This document shows positions 45,535-56,047 of a stretch of DNA of 64,000 nucleotides, one piece after another. The stretch covers positions 806,001-870,000 of the forward strand of contig SPDT01000008.1 in the NCBI GenBank assembly GCA_008477525.1, given 5' to 3'. Below the pieces are notes generated by a model, which was not told the origin of the DNA, did not search any database, and worked only from the letters and a program-made list of their open reading frames with translations. The position numbers were made by a program, and so were the translations under genes. Position 1 is the first letter of the stretch, and every line of letters starts with the position of its first letter. Source of the stretch: Hypomyces perniciosus (taxonomy: Eukaryota > Ascomycota > Sordariomycetes > Hypocreales > Hypocreaceae).

Positions 45535-48500
45535 GGTGGCGATGTTAGAGGCACGGCCTCGGAATGTCGATGGAGATGCGGATTGAACGAGTACGGAGGC
45601 GAGTCGAGGTGAGTGTCGTTGTCGTCTACCGGTCGGGGGACGATGGAAGCAGCAAGCAGACGACGATGCTTAGGGAGAAGTCAGAAGCCCCTGGGGCAGG
45701 GGGGCGGAGACTAAAGGCCGGTATCTGTAAACAAAGCAAAACGATACAGTCAGCGACGACGCGATGGAAGATGCATTCCGGGCGTGGCAGCGAGATGAAG
45801 ATGCTGATGGCGATGGAAGACGGCGTTGGAGAGAGAGGGAGAGTGAAGGTCGGGTGGGAAAGCAAGGTAAGAGTCTGCCAGGCAAATGTCGCTGGACAGA
45901 AAAGGACGGAGGAGTGGACAATTGCTGGGGTGCTTCATTTTGGGGCGAGGCAAAGTCTGCTGAGGCGCCGAGCAGGGGGCCTAGGCAGGGGCGCGCTGGG
46001 GGGGGGAGGTTCGGCGGTCAAGCCTTGCAACCTAGAGGCATGCGGAACGCCGTCTCCAGCGCTGGGTGGCGGGCGCTAGCAGCAGTACTAGCAGGTCGCA
46101 TAGAGCCTGGAGCCCTGGACGAAGCTTGTCCAGTGCGTGCACAAAAAATTGTCCACTGCCACAGCAGCCTGGGGCAGTGGCCAGTGTTCAGCACCCACGA
46201 CAGCAACGCCAGCCGGCCAGCCAGCAGAGAGACGGAGAGACCGCACGCACAACCCACACCACCCAGCCCACAGACAGACAAGCCAGCCGCGCTTCGGGAA
46301 CGAACTCATCAATCACTCAGTTACTTACCCGTTGGCACTCCCGACACACCTCGGTCCGCTAGGCTGTTGCGATCCCAATCTGCCGGCCGAACAGCGATTG
46401 TTTTGAGATGCGGAAAACGGGCGAAGTGGTGAAGAGAGAAAGGAGGAAGAGGAGGAAGGAGAAAAGAGAGAGGGAAATGGGCGCGTCGCAATGAGAGACG
46501 TATGTACGCTCTGTTTGTTGGACTGGGCCGAGCTGGGCTAGGAGTCTGTGACAAGGCGACGGAGGTTGTATTGGAGTACTGCTATAGTACGCGCATAACA
46601 TGTATATCATGTCCCACCCCGCGGCAGAGAGATACATCCTAGCCTCTGTCACCACCCGTACCAGGTACGCACGAATTAGGAGGCATGAGCACAGATCACG
46701 CATTCGGCCTGCATGCAGATGGATCTGCAAGGCAAAGCCAAGGTACCTCGGCGACTAAGCAATTCCCCAGCCTTTTCACATGTACTAGTACTCCCCGTCC
46801 CATCAAAGCCAAGAACAGCTTTTCAAGGCTGGCCAGGAACCTTTGGTCCAGACTCTCTCGATGTCAGCATCATGCAGCCGGGCTACTATTTAATAATACT
46901 ACCTATGCATGTAAAAGGTTCTTTTCTTCTTCTTTCAAAACAATGAGAGACGAGACTCACAAGGTGCCATACACCTTGTCTTCAAGACGTCTCCTCGCTT
47001 TACACATGTCAACAGCAGCCTTAATCTCTGAACAGGCTACCTACCCTGCGGGTGTACTCCGTATGTACTCCCGGATCAGTTGTGGATAAATCAGGCTCAG
47101 CCAAATTGTGTCTTGGGCAATCACAGTCGTCGATTCCGATGCGACCCAACCCAATCGCTAGAAAAGCAAGCCTTTTAGACATAGCACCAAGCCAAGGGCC
47201 AACCCAACCCAACCGAGAAGCGCAGGCAGAGACATAGCCGCGCTAGGAAAGCGTTTATACAGAAGCCATTGGTCCGTCTCTACGGCAATGAGATGCGTTC
47301 TCTTGAACGGAAAGGGCATAATAATTAATACCTCATTAGTACTATGTAATAAAAATCCCCTGCTAACAATAATCCAACGCGATATTTTCCGAACTAGCAT
47401 TATTATAATAGGCGCTTGTTGGTACGGAGCACTCCGCAGATTTGCTTATTTCGTTATAATTCAAATTCTTGAACTATTACTCCGTACTCGTAGCGAGCTC
47501 AGGGAGAGGCTCCCAGCACCATGGTGGTAGTAGTATCAATCTATGATTCCAGTCTTCTTCCTACCCGAGGGAGCATCTTACTCGTATTATCCGCCAAACG
47601 GTTGGTCCATCGTCAATCGCCTGCGTTGCCACGGCATCTACTGGCCGTTCCCCATCCTCCACGTCGAAGCACGTACCAGCATGCAGCTCGACGCCTCTGA
47701 GAATACCGCTCCCCTGTATCCACACTCATCACGTCTCTGAGCTACGAGGCACTGGTTGACTGGCTGTTGGGCCAAGTATATCATATATGTACGGAGTACT
47801 CCGTACATATGCACCTCATGCCGAACTGGCCTTTGTCATGAATCTCTGGCCCTGTCACACTCGCGACATACAAAATGACATATCACGTACCTCATCATGC
47901 CCTTGCAGGAATAGGGCGCATCACAAACCTCTGTTGGCCAGTTCCGCAATCGTGGGTCACTGAGGCCAGACATGCATCTAACAACGTCGCACGAAATGCA
48001 TATCTATGTGGGAGGCCTGAAGGCCACCTTGAGTTGAGACAGAGCACCAACGGGAGCTATGTACTATTATGTGGTAATTCGACGGATGCAGAGTAGCATT
48101 ATTCCAGACACTGTTAATCTCGATTAATTGAATCCATGCGTTGCCTGAACCAAGGCACCCTAGGTACGGGGCACTGTTTGCATATCGGTATCGGCCGAGG
48201 CTTGGCCAATCACTAAAAGGAGCAGCTCTTAATAATAATGCGCGGAAACCAGTTGGCCGAGAGTGTGGCCGAAAAATTGACCTCTTGTCTGCGTATTTCG
48301 GACGAATGTGCGAAGTACGGAGTACATGTCCTTCGACTGCCGGGCAACGTGTGGATCCCAGTATAGTATTCCTCCCGTACTTCAACCACCACGACACGGA
48401 GAAAGGAGGGCTTGTAAAGCTCATGGGCTTTGGCCATTGATTATTATACTCCGTGCTAATACCACAGAACAAAACAGCCGGATGGTTTGTCCGGTTGGCT

Positions 48501-49332
48501 AGTGGAAATGGGAACATCCGCATCTCTGCCGCCCACTTGACGCAATGTGGGATGGTTTTGTCATCTGAAATCCTATCTAATTGGTCTTGACCTTCGGCGT
48601 AAGAGTCACACGGCGTCGCAAAAAAAGGTAAGTGGCATCTATCCCCGATCGAAAATCGCGACATCAAACATTTCTCCGACGTCTTTTAAGCGCTTCACGG
48701 AGTTTTAGCAACGAACTCCGTACAGAAGTGCGATCCTTTGTGGAGGGTGGATGCCGAATCCAGAGGATCCAGATGTCTACCCTAGAGCTTAGTGAGCCAC
48801 CTACCTGGGCAATAGAGTTAAAAAGTTAACGCCACATAGGACAATCATACTTACATGGCGTCTTCGATCGACAGAAGCATTCCGCCCCCCATGGGGGCCT
48901 GGGGGGCTAGTAGTAGTACTATATGGTACATAGTAATGGTATTCCTCCATCCGAATCGCAAGAATTCCACGATGCCAATTCCGCTCAGTGGGTTTCGGGT
49001 TTGTAAATCGCAGTCGGACCCTGACCCCTCATTCAGTCATTGACTCACGTTGACGAGAGTTACAACTTGTCACCTATGAGTACCTGATGTTATCTCCGTG
49101 ATACCTTGGGTATAGCGTTATTATAAAACTAAGGGATCTGAAAACTCCACACATTAATGCACATGGCCATTACTTTACCCGTCGCGGGGATACGAGTTGG
49201 GCGCAGGTCCAACTATACCTCGTATGTACGAAGGTGTTCAATTGCCCCACCATGAGAGATCTCTTGCAACATCCATGGCGTTTCAACCCCTCCTCCAGAG
49301 TCGCCTCCCGGGCCGATATTTACCTACATATC
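45535..49332. other. 3.8 kb gene-poor region between CK1 and the aldo-keto reductase
   Basis: No convincing gene. 45.6-46.5 kb is GC-rich with purine-rich strands, probably the CK1 promoter and leader. 46.6-49.2 kb is AT-richer and holds TACGGAGTA-type motifs at 47055, 47478, 47790-47805 and 48316. One open frame of 228 codons (48664-47978, minus) has no family signature and contains such a motif, so it is kept as a finding only. Confidence 0.45.
47785..47810. repeat. 26-bp perfect palindrome built on TACGGAGTACTCCGTA
   Basis: Two 13-nt arms (ATATGTACGGAGT and ACTCCGTACATAT) are exact reverse complements with no spacer. It contains two overlapping copies of the 9-mer that recurs in the intergenic DNA of this window. 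Confidence 0.85.
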
Positions 49333-49340
49333 TATATAAA
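49333..49340 (+). promoter_or_regulatory. TATA box of the aldo-keto reductase gene
   Basis: TATATAAA lies 127 nt upstream of the ATG at 49467, followed by a CA-rich leader (ACACACAACAAC). Sequence and position suit a core promoter. Confidence 0.6.
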
Positions 49341-49466
49341 GACGGGCTGCTGTCGACATTGTTACCGGTAATTTCTGTTTTCTCTCAAGCTACTTACACA
49401 CACAACAACACTGTTGTCCCATCAGCTCGTTGAAAGAACACGAGATTCCAAAGAACATCAACCACA

Positions 49467-50647
49467 ATGTCTAAGCCAGAGGATCAACCCCCGATGACGT
49501 ATCGGTTCCTGGGCCGCTCCGGTCTTCAGGTATCGACCATCTCACTCGGTGGATGGCTTACATATGGCGGCCACGTTGACAGAGGTGAGAAGAAGCCGGA
49601 CCTGTCCCCAATGGACGCATTGTTGTCTGTGATCCGGAGTTGTACTGAATCTAGATGTCAGAGGGCACCTTTGCCTGCATGAAGGCAGCGTATGACTGTG
49701 GCGTCAACTTCTTCGATTGCGCAGAAGGCTACTCTGGTGGCGAGTCTGAGGTTGTTATGGGCGAGGCTATTAAGAAGTATGGATGGAAGCGGAATGACTT
49801 GGTCATTTCTACCAAGGTAAATCGCCAACTTCATCCGTGGTCAGAATATTGCTGACCCTTCTTGCTCTGGTAGGTCTTTTGGGGCCAGGCCCACGGTGAC
49901 AACATCGTCAACAACAAAGGTCTTTCTCGAAAGCACGTCATCGAGGGTGTAAATGGCGCACTGAAGCGCTTGGACCTGGAATATGTCGACCTTATCTATG
50001 CCCACCGTTCCGACCGCCACACCCCTATGGAGGAGGTTGTCCGCGCATTCAACCACATCATTGACACGGGCAAAGCCTTCTATTGGGGTACTTCAGAGTG
50101 GAGGGCCGACGAGATCGCCCAGGCCTGGAGAGTGGCTGACCGGCTTGGTTTGATTGGCCCCGTGATGGAGCAGCCTCAGTACAACATGCTTGAGCGCCAG
50201 AGGGTCGAGCATGAGTTTGCGCTGCTGTATCGTGAACATGGCCTTGGCCTCACTGTCTATTCTCCCCTCAAGCAGGGTATATTGACCGGCAAGTACAAAG
50301 ACGGTATTCCTGAGGGCTCTCGTTTCACCCAGGAGCAAGTCCAGTACATTGCAGGCTATTGGAAGCGAACGGGCATCAAGTCGGAGTGGGATGACACTAT
50401 CGCTCGGGTCAACAAGCTGCAGCCCATTGCTGACAGACTGGGCATCAAGTTGAGCACACTGGCTCTGGCATGGGTGCTTAAGAACCCGAACGTGAGCAGC
50501 GCCATCACCGGCGCCAGCAGCCCAGCGCAAGTATACGAAAACTGCCGAGCCGTGGCTGCTGTGGACAAGTTGACGCCAGAGATCTTGCAGGAGATTGATG
50601 AGATCTTGAACAACAAGCCTCCAGCCATTGTGTACAGAGAAGACTAG
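49467..50647 (+). CDS. Aldo-keto reductase, potassium-channel beta-subunit-like (AKR6/14 type)
   Basis: Three exons (49467-49584, 49662-49816, 49874-50647) give 348 residues. The first acceptor must be the AG at 49660-49661, because the earlier TAG gives the wrong frame. The catalytic tetrad is present: Asp58 and Tyr63 (FFDCAEGYSGGESE), Lys91 (LVISTK, rebuilt by splicing) and His135 (LIYAHRSD). MTYRFLGRSGLQVSTISLGGW and YNMLERQRVEHEF with TVYSPLKQGILTGKY are typical of the Kv-beta/YghZ group. The enzyme reduces aldehydes or ketones with NADPH in the cytosol; the natural substrate is unknown. It lies 435 bp from a nitronate monooxygenase gene on the same strand. Confidence 0.93.
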
Positions 50648-50988
50648 AAGGAAAAAGAAGAGATGGATTTCTAATAGAGAAACTCTTGGTACTATGCTTA
50701 TAGTCCGGGAATAATACCATTGTCTATTTTAATCGACAGACGTAGTATTAATACTGCATTGCATGTGTTAAAATTTGGATATCTCCGCGGCCCCGTCTAC
50801 GAATCGACGTGTTAAGCCGGAAATACCCAAACAAAACGTAAGATTTCAAACAAAAAGACGCAGCATTATACATAGAGTATTGTCTTAAGCTTACACAGCT
50901 CGACGGTTTAGCTCGGGGCTCGGAATTTGTCATCCCACTACAACTCCGCCCACGATGCGTCACAGACGTCATTTCGACGACGGCTACC

Positions 50989-50997
50989 TATATAATA
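50989..50997 (+). promoter_or_regulatory. TATA box and nearby CRE-like site of the nitronate monooxygenase gene
   Basis: TATATAATA is 86 nt upstream of the ATG at 51083. A GACGTCAT element lies about 20 nt further upstream (50965-50972), a half match to bZIP/CRE sites often tied to stress control. Function is inferred. Confidence 0.5.
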
Positions 50998-51082
50998 AGC
51001 CCCTCTTCCTGGAAGCTGGAGGTGCATTTATCTCAATCATTAACTAGATTCCATTTCACTCGAGAATATCTGTATATCATCA

Positions 51083-52497
51083 ATGACCATGTCTGCTGCA
51101 CGCCTCCAGAAGTGGTTCCCTTGGACCATCAAGCCCTTCATCGCCAATGCGCCTATGATTGGTGTTGTCCATCCTCATCTGGCTACCGAGGTGACCAAGG
51201 CGGGCGGTTTCGGTATGAATCTTATACAACACCATCACATCCATTTGTCCTTTGTAGTTTTCATTTTATTCATTTCACCTCCTTGTATAATGCCTCTATC
51301 TAACAGCTTTGATAGGTTTGCTCGGCTGCACTGTAAACCTCAATGAAGACTCCACCGATCTCACCCGTTTGGAGGCCGAACTCATCGAATCCCGTGAACG
51401 CCTCGGCGACGCTCCGGGAACGCCGATCCGTATCGGAGCCGGCTTTCTCACGGGTCACTCCTCCATCACCAAGTTCACCTCTACCGCCTTGCCCATCATC
51501 AAAAAGCACAACCCCGCAGCCGTCTGGCTCTTCGCACCGAATGCGAAGCCTCACGCGGGCATCATCCAGGCGCTCAAGGGGCTTGACTCCCCACCCAAAG
51601 TCTTTGTCCAGGTGGGCAACGTGACGGCTGCGAGGGAGGCGATTGAGGATGGCGCGGATGTGATTGTTTGCCAGGGCATTGATGCCGGTGGACATCAGTT
51701 TAGGAGGGGCATGGGGGTAGTGACGTTGTTGTTGGAGGTGAGGAGGTTGGTGGAGGAGGAGTTTAAGGATAGGGAGATCAGTCTTCTTGCAGCGGGTGGC
51801 ATCATTGATGGGAAGGGTATTGCGGCTATGTTAACGCTTGGTGAGTTGGTGACTACCGATGCTGTGAGGCCGTTCTTTGCTAACGGATGTTGGATATATA
51901 GAAGCCGATGGTGTTGTCATGGGCACGAGGGTCAGTATTTCATCGCAAGGACCTACAACCGTTGAATCTTAGTCGAACTAACATCTTTCTAGTTCACCGT
52001 TGCGGAAGAGTCCATCTATCCCGACTTCCGCAAGCAACTCATCCTCCAATCCGTCGACGGTGGAACTTCAACTCTCAAGTTTGTCTCAACCCACCTCATC
52101 CTAAAAAGCACACAGGCACTTACACCAGCAATACAGGTCTCCCTTCAACGACCAGATCAACAACAACGCCCTCTGGGGCCCGCTGTACGATGGCCGCGCG
52201 ATCATTGGCCCTGTCCATGAAAAGTTCATTGCCGGGACTCCGTTTTACGACTGCTGGCGGCACTTACACGACGATTACACTCCAGAGGATCGGACCAAGG
52301 TTATCAACACCTGGGCGTAAGATCACAGCCTTCCTCACTCTCTGTTGATACCACTGAGGATCGCTGACTTTTTTTTTTTTCATTTTAGCGGCGCTGGTGT
52401 AGGACTCGTGAGAAAGGCCCAGCCGGCTGGCGAAATCGTGCGCGAGGTGCGTGAGGAAGCCAAGCAGGCCATCCAGAACGTAGCAAACCGCGTGTAA
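51083..52497 (+). CDS. Nitronate monooxygenase (2-nitropropane dioxygenase family)
   Basis: Six exons (51083-51212, 51316-51840, 51902-51930, 51993-52078, 52137-52316, 52389-52497) give 352 residues, with the third exon only 29 nt. It starts MTMSAARLQKWFPWTIKPFI. Family features: the N-terminal PMIGVVHPHLATEVTKAGGFG glycine-rich start, VFVQVGNVTAAREAIEDGADVIVCQGIDAGGHQ (FMN phosphate and active-site region), LLAAGGIIDGKGIAAML and ADGVVMGTRF. These FMN enzymes oxidise toxic nitronates such as 3-nitropropionate to carbonyls. Acceptor choice for exon 2 (51315) places the branch site CTAAC at a good distance; the alternative at 51306 would add three residues. No signal for peroxisomal targeting is seen. 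Confidence 0.9.
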
Positions 52498-52730
52498 TCC
52501 ACTGAATAGTTAATACAATGTACTACCACTCGCAAGCACAAACCCACAAGGTAAAAATAATGAACATAGCATCTCTTTCAAATAAAGACATAACATTTCT
52601 TTCGTCTATGCGAGTCTCATGAGGGCACTATACAAAAGCCCAACCCATGCATGCGTGTGGTATGATACAGAAAAAAAGAGAAAAATAAATAAAGATGTTG
52701 TCCAAAAAGCCCCAAGTCCCAGCTGCACAT

Positions 52731-53243
52731 TTACAGCTTGGCACTGACCTGTGCCTTTTTCAGGATGGGCTCTATCTTGGTAGCCTTCATGACGTCGCCC
52801 TTGATCTTCAACTTGCCACCCATGAACATTCGCTGGGCGTTGGCCTTGCCGGTGGCGAGCTTGCCGAAGTCCTCGTCGGAGAGAGAGAGGGTGACTGCAC
52901 AAACGCAAGAATCAGTATCAGAAGATTAGAAAGTGATAGGTCCTGCAGAGAAAAACATACCAGTGGGGTCGGTGCCCACGCCAGTGCCAACCTTGCCCGT
53001 CTCCTTGAGGTCGATGTGCCAGCTCTCGGTCTCGCCAGCCTTGTTCTTTAGGGTGAAGGCGTAGACGCCTTTGCCGTTCTTGATGGCGTCCTTGCGGTCG
53101 GCCTCGTTCTCGAGGGCAGCGCTGATGGCGTCGAAGGCGGCGGAAGCAGGGAACTTGTCTGCGCGCGCATTGGTTAGTTTTCTCTTGTCCGCGGTCCCCC
53201 TGGGAGTCGCAAGTGTAGCAGACTCACCGTTCTTGAAAGACAT
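52731..53243 (-). CDS. Peroxisomal SCP2-domain lipid-transfer protein (Pox18-like)
   Basis: Three exons (53243-53228, 53158-52961, 52894-52731) give 125 residues. The first exon codes only MSFKN plus one base. The protein is a stand-alone SCP2 domain: FPASAAFDAISAALENEADR, GKGVYAFTLKNKAGETESWHIDLKE, TLSLSDEDFGKLATGKANAQRMFMGGKLKIKGDVMKATKIEPIL. The C-terminus is AKL, a type 1 peroxisomal targeting signal. Related to Candida PXP-18 and Yarrowia SCP2, proteins that bind fatty acids or acyl-CoA and sterols in peroxisomes. It is transcribed towards the nitronate monooxygenase gene (convergent, 233 bp). Confidence 0.94.
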
Positions 53244-53880
53244 GATGGGCGAAGGCGGTTGGCGAAAAGAGTTGTGATACAAGAGAGAGAAAGATAGAGA
53301 GGCAGAAACAAGACACGTGGAGAGGGGGATTGTTTGCTGTTTTAAATGGTGTCCAACAAAGTTCGCGTTGTGCTGTCGGGACCTTTGCTTTCGGTTGTCG
53401 GACGCATGTGAATGCGACAGCCTCGGCCTTAGTAGTGCAACAATGCTCCGGCTGACATCATGTGCCTCTTCTTACTTTAACAGACTTCCCCAGAGCGCCA
53501 AATATGCATCCCCACACTTGTCATGTCTCGAAGCAGAAGGTACTGAGACTGAGGAATGTGGTGGACATATATATGAATGCAGATGGATTTACTGCCGAAT
53601 TATTCTGTGTCAGTACTCCGATGCCGATTCCTCCATGATTGATGATTATTATTACATTGTTCGAATTGAGATGCGAAAGTTACATAATATTATCTATCTT
53701 GGCAGTATTGATGTTGATACTATTTTCTAGCTTGAAACTAGTTATTTTTAAATTAAGCACTCTTTCTCTTTACTATTCTTTTATTAATTCATATTTCTCC
53801 CTGAAGTGTTACCTTCAAGATTACTCCGTACACTCCTCATAGTACTCCGTAACTGGGCAGGCAATCTCATAACGTCTTGC
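53244..53880. other. Upstream of SCP2 up to the left end of the HNH element
   Basis: About 640 bp. 53640-53830 is markedly AT-rich. TACTCCGTA occurs at 53822-53830 and 53843-53851. No gene was seen. Confidence 0.5.
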
Positions 53881-53905
53881 CAAGTGGGCGACAATAAAAC
53901 GGGGA
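53881..53905 (+). repeat. Left terminal inverted repeat of the HNH element
   Basis: 25 bp, pairing with 55688-55712 at 21 of 25 positions. The match stops abruptly one base further out (C at 53880 against T at 55713), which sets the likely end. Confidence 0.7.
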
Positions 53906-53930
53906 TCGCAAAACACATGTAACTGACTGA

Positions 53931-54023
53931 CTCTCATTACCATAAATAAATCTCATTACTATAGATCATTCTCATTGCTATGGATAGCTTCCATTACCAT
54001 GGACAATTCGCATTGCTATAGTT
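53931..54023 (+). repeat. Left subterminal array (about 5 x 19 bp)
   Basis: Degenerate tandem units with a CATTRCTA core: CTCATTACCATAAATAA, CTCATTACTATAGATCA, CTCATTGCTATGGATAG, CCATTACCATGGACAA, GCATTGCTATAGTTT. Inverted copies occur at the other end of the element. Confidence 0.75.
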
Positions 54024-54126
54024 TGTCCGATGCAGGTCTTGCGACGGCCCACGTGATTCTTGATAAGCCGACTCCTTTTCATCACTTCGGAACCATCAAC
54101 TTCACACTCTCAACGACATCGATCAA

Positions 54127-55393
54127 ATGGCATCCCCTCATCACCGCCATCAGTCATCCCTTGAGGGGGTTATCGATTTCTCCACCAATCCGCCATTAGA
54201 AGCACATCAGCACGCTAAAGCCAAGCGGGTGTTCGATCATATCATTGATCATTTCGAGGCTACCGAGAACAATGACAATCAATATAATCGCCCCCGGCTG
54301 GTCCGCCTCACCTACGAGTATGCAGCCGAGAAATCCAAAGATAATGTTTTGCGTGCATTTTTTCAATCCGTAGCGCTACCCATAGACGGGGATGAGGACG
54401 TTGACTTCACGAACAAGCAAGTGGAGGGGGCGATCCGGTCGGCGTTGATTGGGTTTTCAGAGTACTTGATGGATAATTTCTTTCTGCCTTGTATGACCTA
54501 TGCTTACCGTCGTCGTCATCATTCAACTACCGCTAATACCATGTTACAGTGAAGGCTTCAACTAGGAAGACTCCGCAGCCCTCCCCTGCATACTCTTCAG
54601 CCATCCGAAGCACACAGCCCGGAAGGCAGGCGTTAACTGGAACGCCGGCTCGACTATCCACTCTTCGGGGAAGTTGCCTTATCCGTGATCGCCATCGCTG
54701 TGTAATATCGCGCAAATTCGACCAGAACCAAGCAATAGTACGCATGAGAGAGCGTGGTGACGACGCCCGAGATGACGATGGGGTTTTACTTGATGGAGGG
54801 TCATTCGATGCTCTAGATGTAGCCCATATTCTTCCACATTCTTTGACAAAGCTCAATGCAGAAGCACAACTAGTATGTCTTGTCCATGGCAGTGAGTTTC
54901 ATTCCACTGACTTGCCTAGGATCCCGCAAGAGAAGCCGCACTCGCCATTCTCCAAATGTTCGACACGGATGTTGCACACCTTATTGAAGGTATCGAGATC
55001 GACCGGCCCCGTAATGCTCTCACCCTTACACATGGTCTGCATCTGTTTTTCGGTGACTTCCAGATCTTCTTTGAGCCTGTTGAAGGCGAGCTACCACATA
55101 CCTACCGTATCGACACGTTTCTTCCACGCGGGCTCGTCCAGGGTCTTCTCCCCGTCACCCGAACTCTCTTCCTTGCAAAAAACCGAACTATTGACCCCCC
55201 TTCGCCTCAACTCCTCGCAGTCCACCGCGCCATTGCCCATATACTTCACCTCTCCGGAGCCGGGGATTATATAGATAAAATACTCCGGGACATGGAGGAG
55301 CAGGCTACACAAGCGGACGGGTCTACCGACCTTGGCCGGATCGTGAGTCTTATATTGGGTGGGTGGTTAGACGGTGCCGTTGATGTCTACTAA
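54127..55393 (+). CDS. HNH-nuclease domain protein (HNH_2 type) inside the TIR element
   Basis: Three exons (54127-54490, 54550-54872, 54920-55393) give 386 residues. The N-terminal 120 residues form a helical region of no known family (HAKAKRVFDHIIDHF, NRPRLVRLTYEYA). The nuclease fold begins near residue 162: RDRHRCVISRKFD, with Cys171 as the start of the ββα-metal unit, then LDVAHILPHSL (His214), and NALTLTHGLHLFFGDFQIF (Asn261, His270). The H-N-H trio is therefore present and the enzyme may be active. The C-terminal 110 residues (YRIDTFLPRG to VDVY) follow. Related fungal proteins are multi-copy in some genomes (from memory). A role as transposase or resolvase is inferred from position only. 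Confidence 0.82.
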
Positions 55394-55396
55394 TAT

Positions 55397-55432
55397 CCCC
55401 TGTTCCAGGGGACTGTTCATGAAAGAACAGTC
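55397..55432 (+). other. Two tandem hairpins just after the HNH stop codon
   Basis: CCCCTG-TTC-CAGGGG (55397-55411) and GACTGTTC-ATGAAA-GAACAGTC (55411-55432) are perfect stems that begin 4 nt after the stop codon. They sit within the element, between the gene and its right array. Confidence 0.7.
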
Positions 55433-55580
55433 AATTCAGCCGGATCTCACTATGTAATATTGTCGATCTAATACCCACCAAAAAGAGAGACCGCAACGGA
55501 CACACATAAGATGCCTTCATAGATGGTCAATTGACAGAATATTCGGAACTTTTGCTGTTGTATTATAGTATTGTAGGAAA

Positions 55581-55660
55581 TACCCGCTGAATAAAAGTTA
55601 TCCGCAGCAATGAAGCTAATCTGTAGTAATGATAGTTATCTATAGCAATGAGAGTAATCT
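55581..55660 (-). repeat. Right subterminal array (inverted copies)
   Basis: About four units of the left-end repeat in reverse orientation; on the minus strand they read TCTCATTGCTATAGATAAC, TATCATTACTACAGAT, TTCATTGCTGCGGATAAC and a weaker fourth. Confidence 0.75.
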
Positions 55661-55687
55661 CGGCAACCAGAGTGAGCTATTTCTCAG

Positions 55688-55712
55688 TCCCTGTTTTATT
55701 ATCACCCGCTTG
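55688..55712 (-). repeat. Right terminal inverted repeat of the HNH element
   Basis: 25 bp complementary to the left end at 21 of 25 positions (reverse strand begins CAAGCGGGTGATAATAAAAC). Confidence 0.7.
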
Positions 55713-56047
55713 TCCGTGAATACTGTTGAAGTACTCCGTACTATATGGAGTGCTTCGAGTATCGGAAACGGAATGATGGAAAACACCCGATACGGAGTGG
55801 GATTGAATGAATGCATCCCGTCTCCAAAGGCGCATACGCCGGTTTATTACCCCGTCCTCCGTCCTGCTCAATTGATACTTTATATGGCCGTCAACGTATC
55901 CACCTAGCGCGAATTCATAGGACATGCTCATCAATATGCTTTTCATTGCATAATGAAGTCCTGACCTGCAAGACGTGAAACAGACGATAGAAAGCAGTAC
56001 TATTGACACGGACTATTGGGTGACTCCAACGGAAAAAGACCATTCAT
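55713..56047. other. Region between the HNH element and the MBL-DUF6603 gene
   Basis: 335 bp, non-coding. It holds TACTCCGTA at 55732-55740 and a TACGGAGT-like site near 55790. Confidence 0.55.

Larger units (their letters stand above)
53881..55712 (+). mobile_element. Putative TIR-bounded mobile element carrying an HNH nuclease gene
   Basis: The ends are inverted repeats: CAAGTGGGCGACAATAAAAC... at 53881-53905 and the complement of CAAGCGGGTGATAATAAAAC... at 55688-55712, matching at 21 of 25 positions; all four differences are transitions. Just inside lie arrays of a roughly 19-bp unit, consensus TCTCATTRCTATAGAT, five copies at 53931-54023 and about four inverted copies at 55581-55660. Such subterminal arrays are common transposase-binding sites in cut-and-paste elements. 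The only gene inside codes for an HNH-nuclease protein. I found no clear target-site duplication (left flank GTCTTGC, right flank TCCGTGA). Whether the HNH protein moves the element is inference. Confidence 0.72.

Noticed and set aside
45764..46432. 222-codon plus-strand open frame in the CK1 promoter region
   Set aside because: GC-rich, low-complexity, no family signature; it lies in the probable leader and promoter of CK1 on the other strand.
51307..51315. Alternative acceptor for exon 2 of the nitronate monooxygenase gene
   Set aside because: It would put the branch-site CTAAC directly against the AG; the acceptor at 51315 gives normal spacing and the family-like GGFGLLGC.
53881..55712. 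A Starship, Helitron or homing-intron explanation for the HNH unit
   Set aside because: No tyrosine recombinase or Rep/helicase gene is present, the unit is not inside another gene, and it has true inverted ends.
53841..55740. AGTACTCCGTA on both sides of the HNH element as a target-site duplication
   Set aside because: The motif is common throughout the intergenic DNA, lies 20-40 bp outside the TIR ends and is not at equal distance, so it is probably coincidence.
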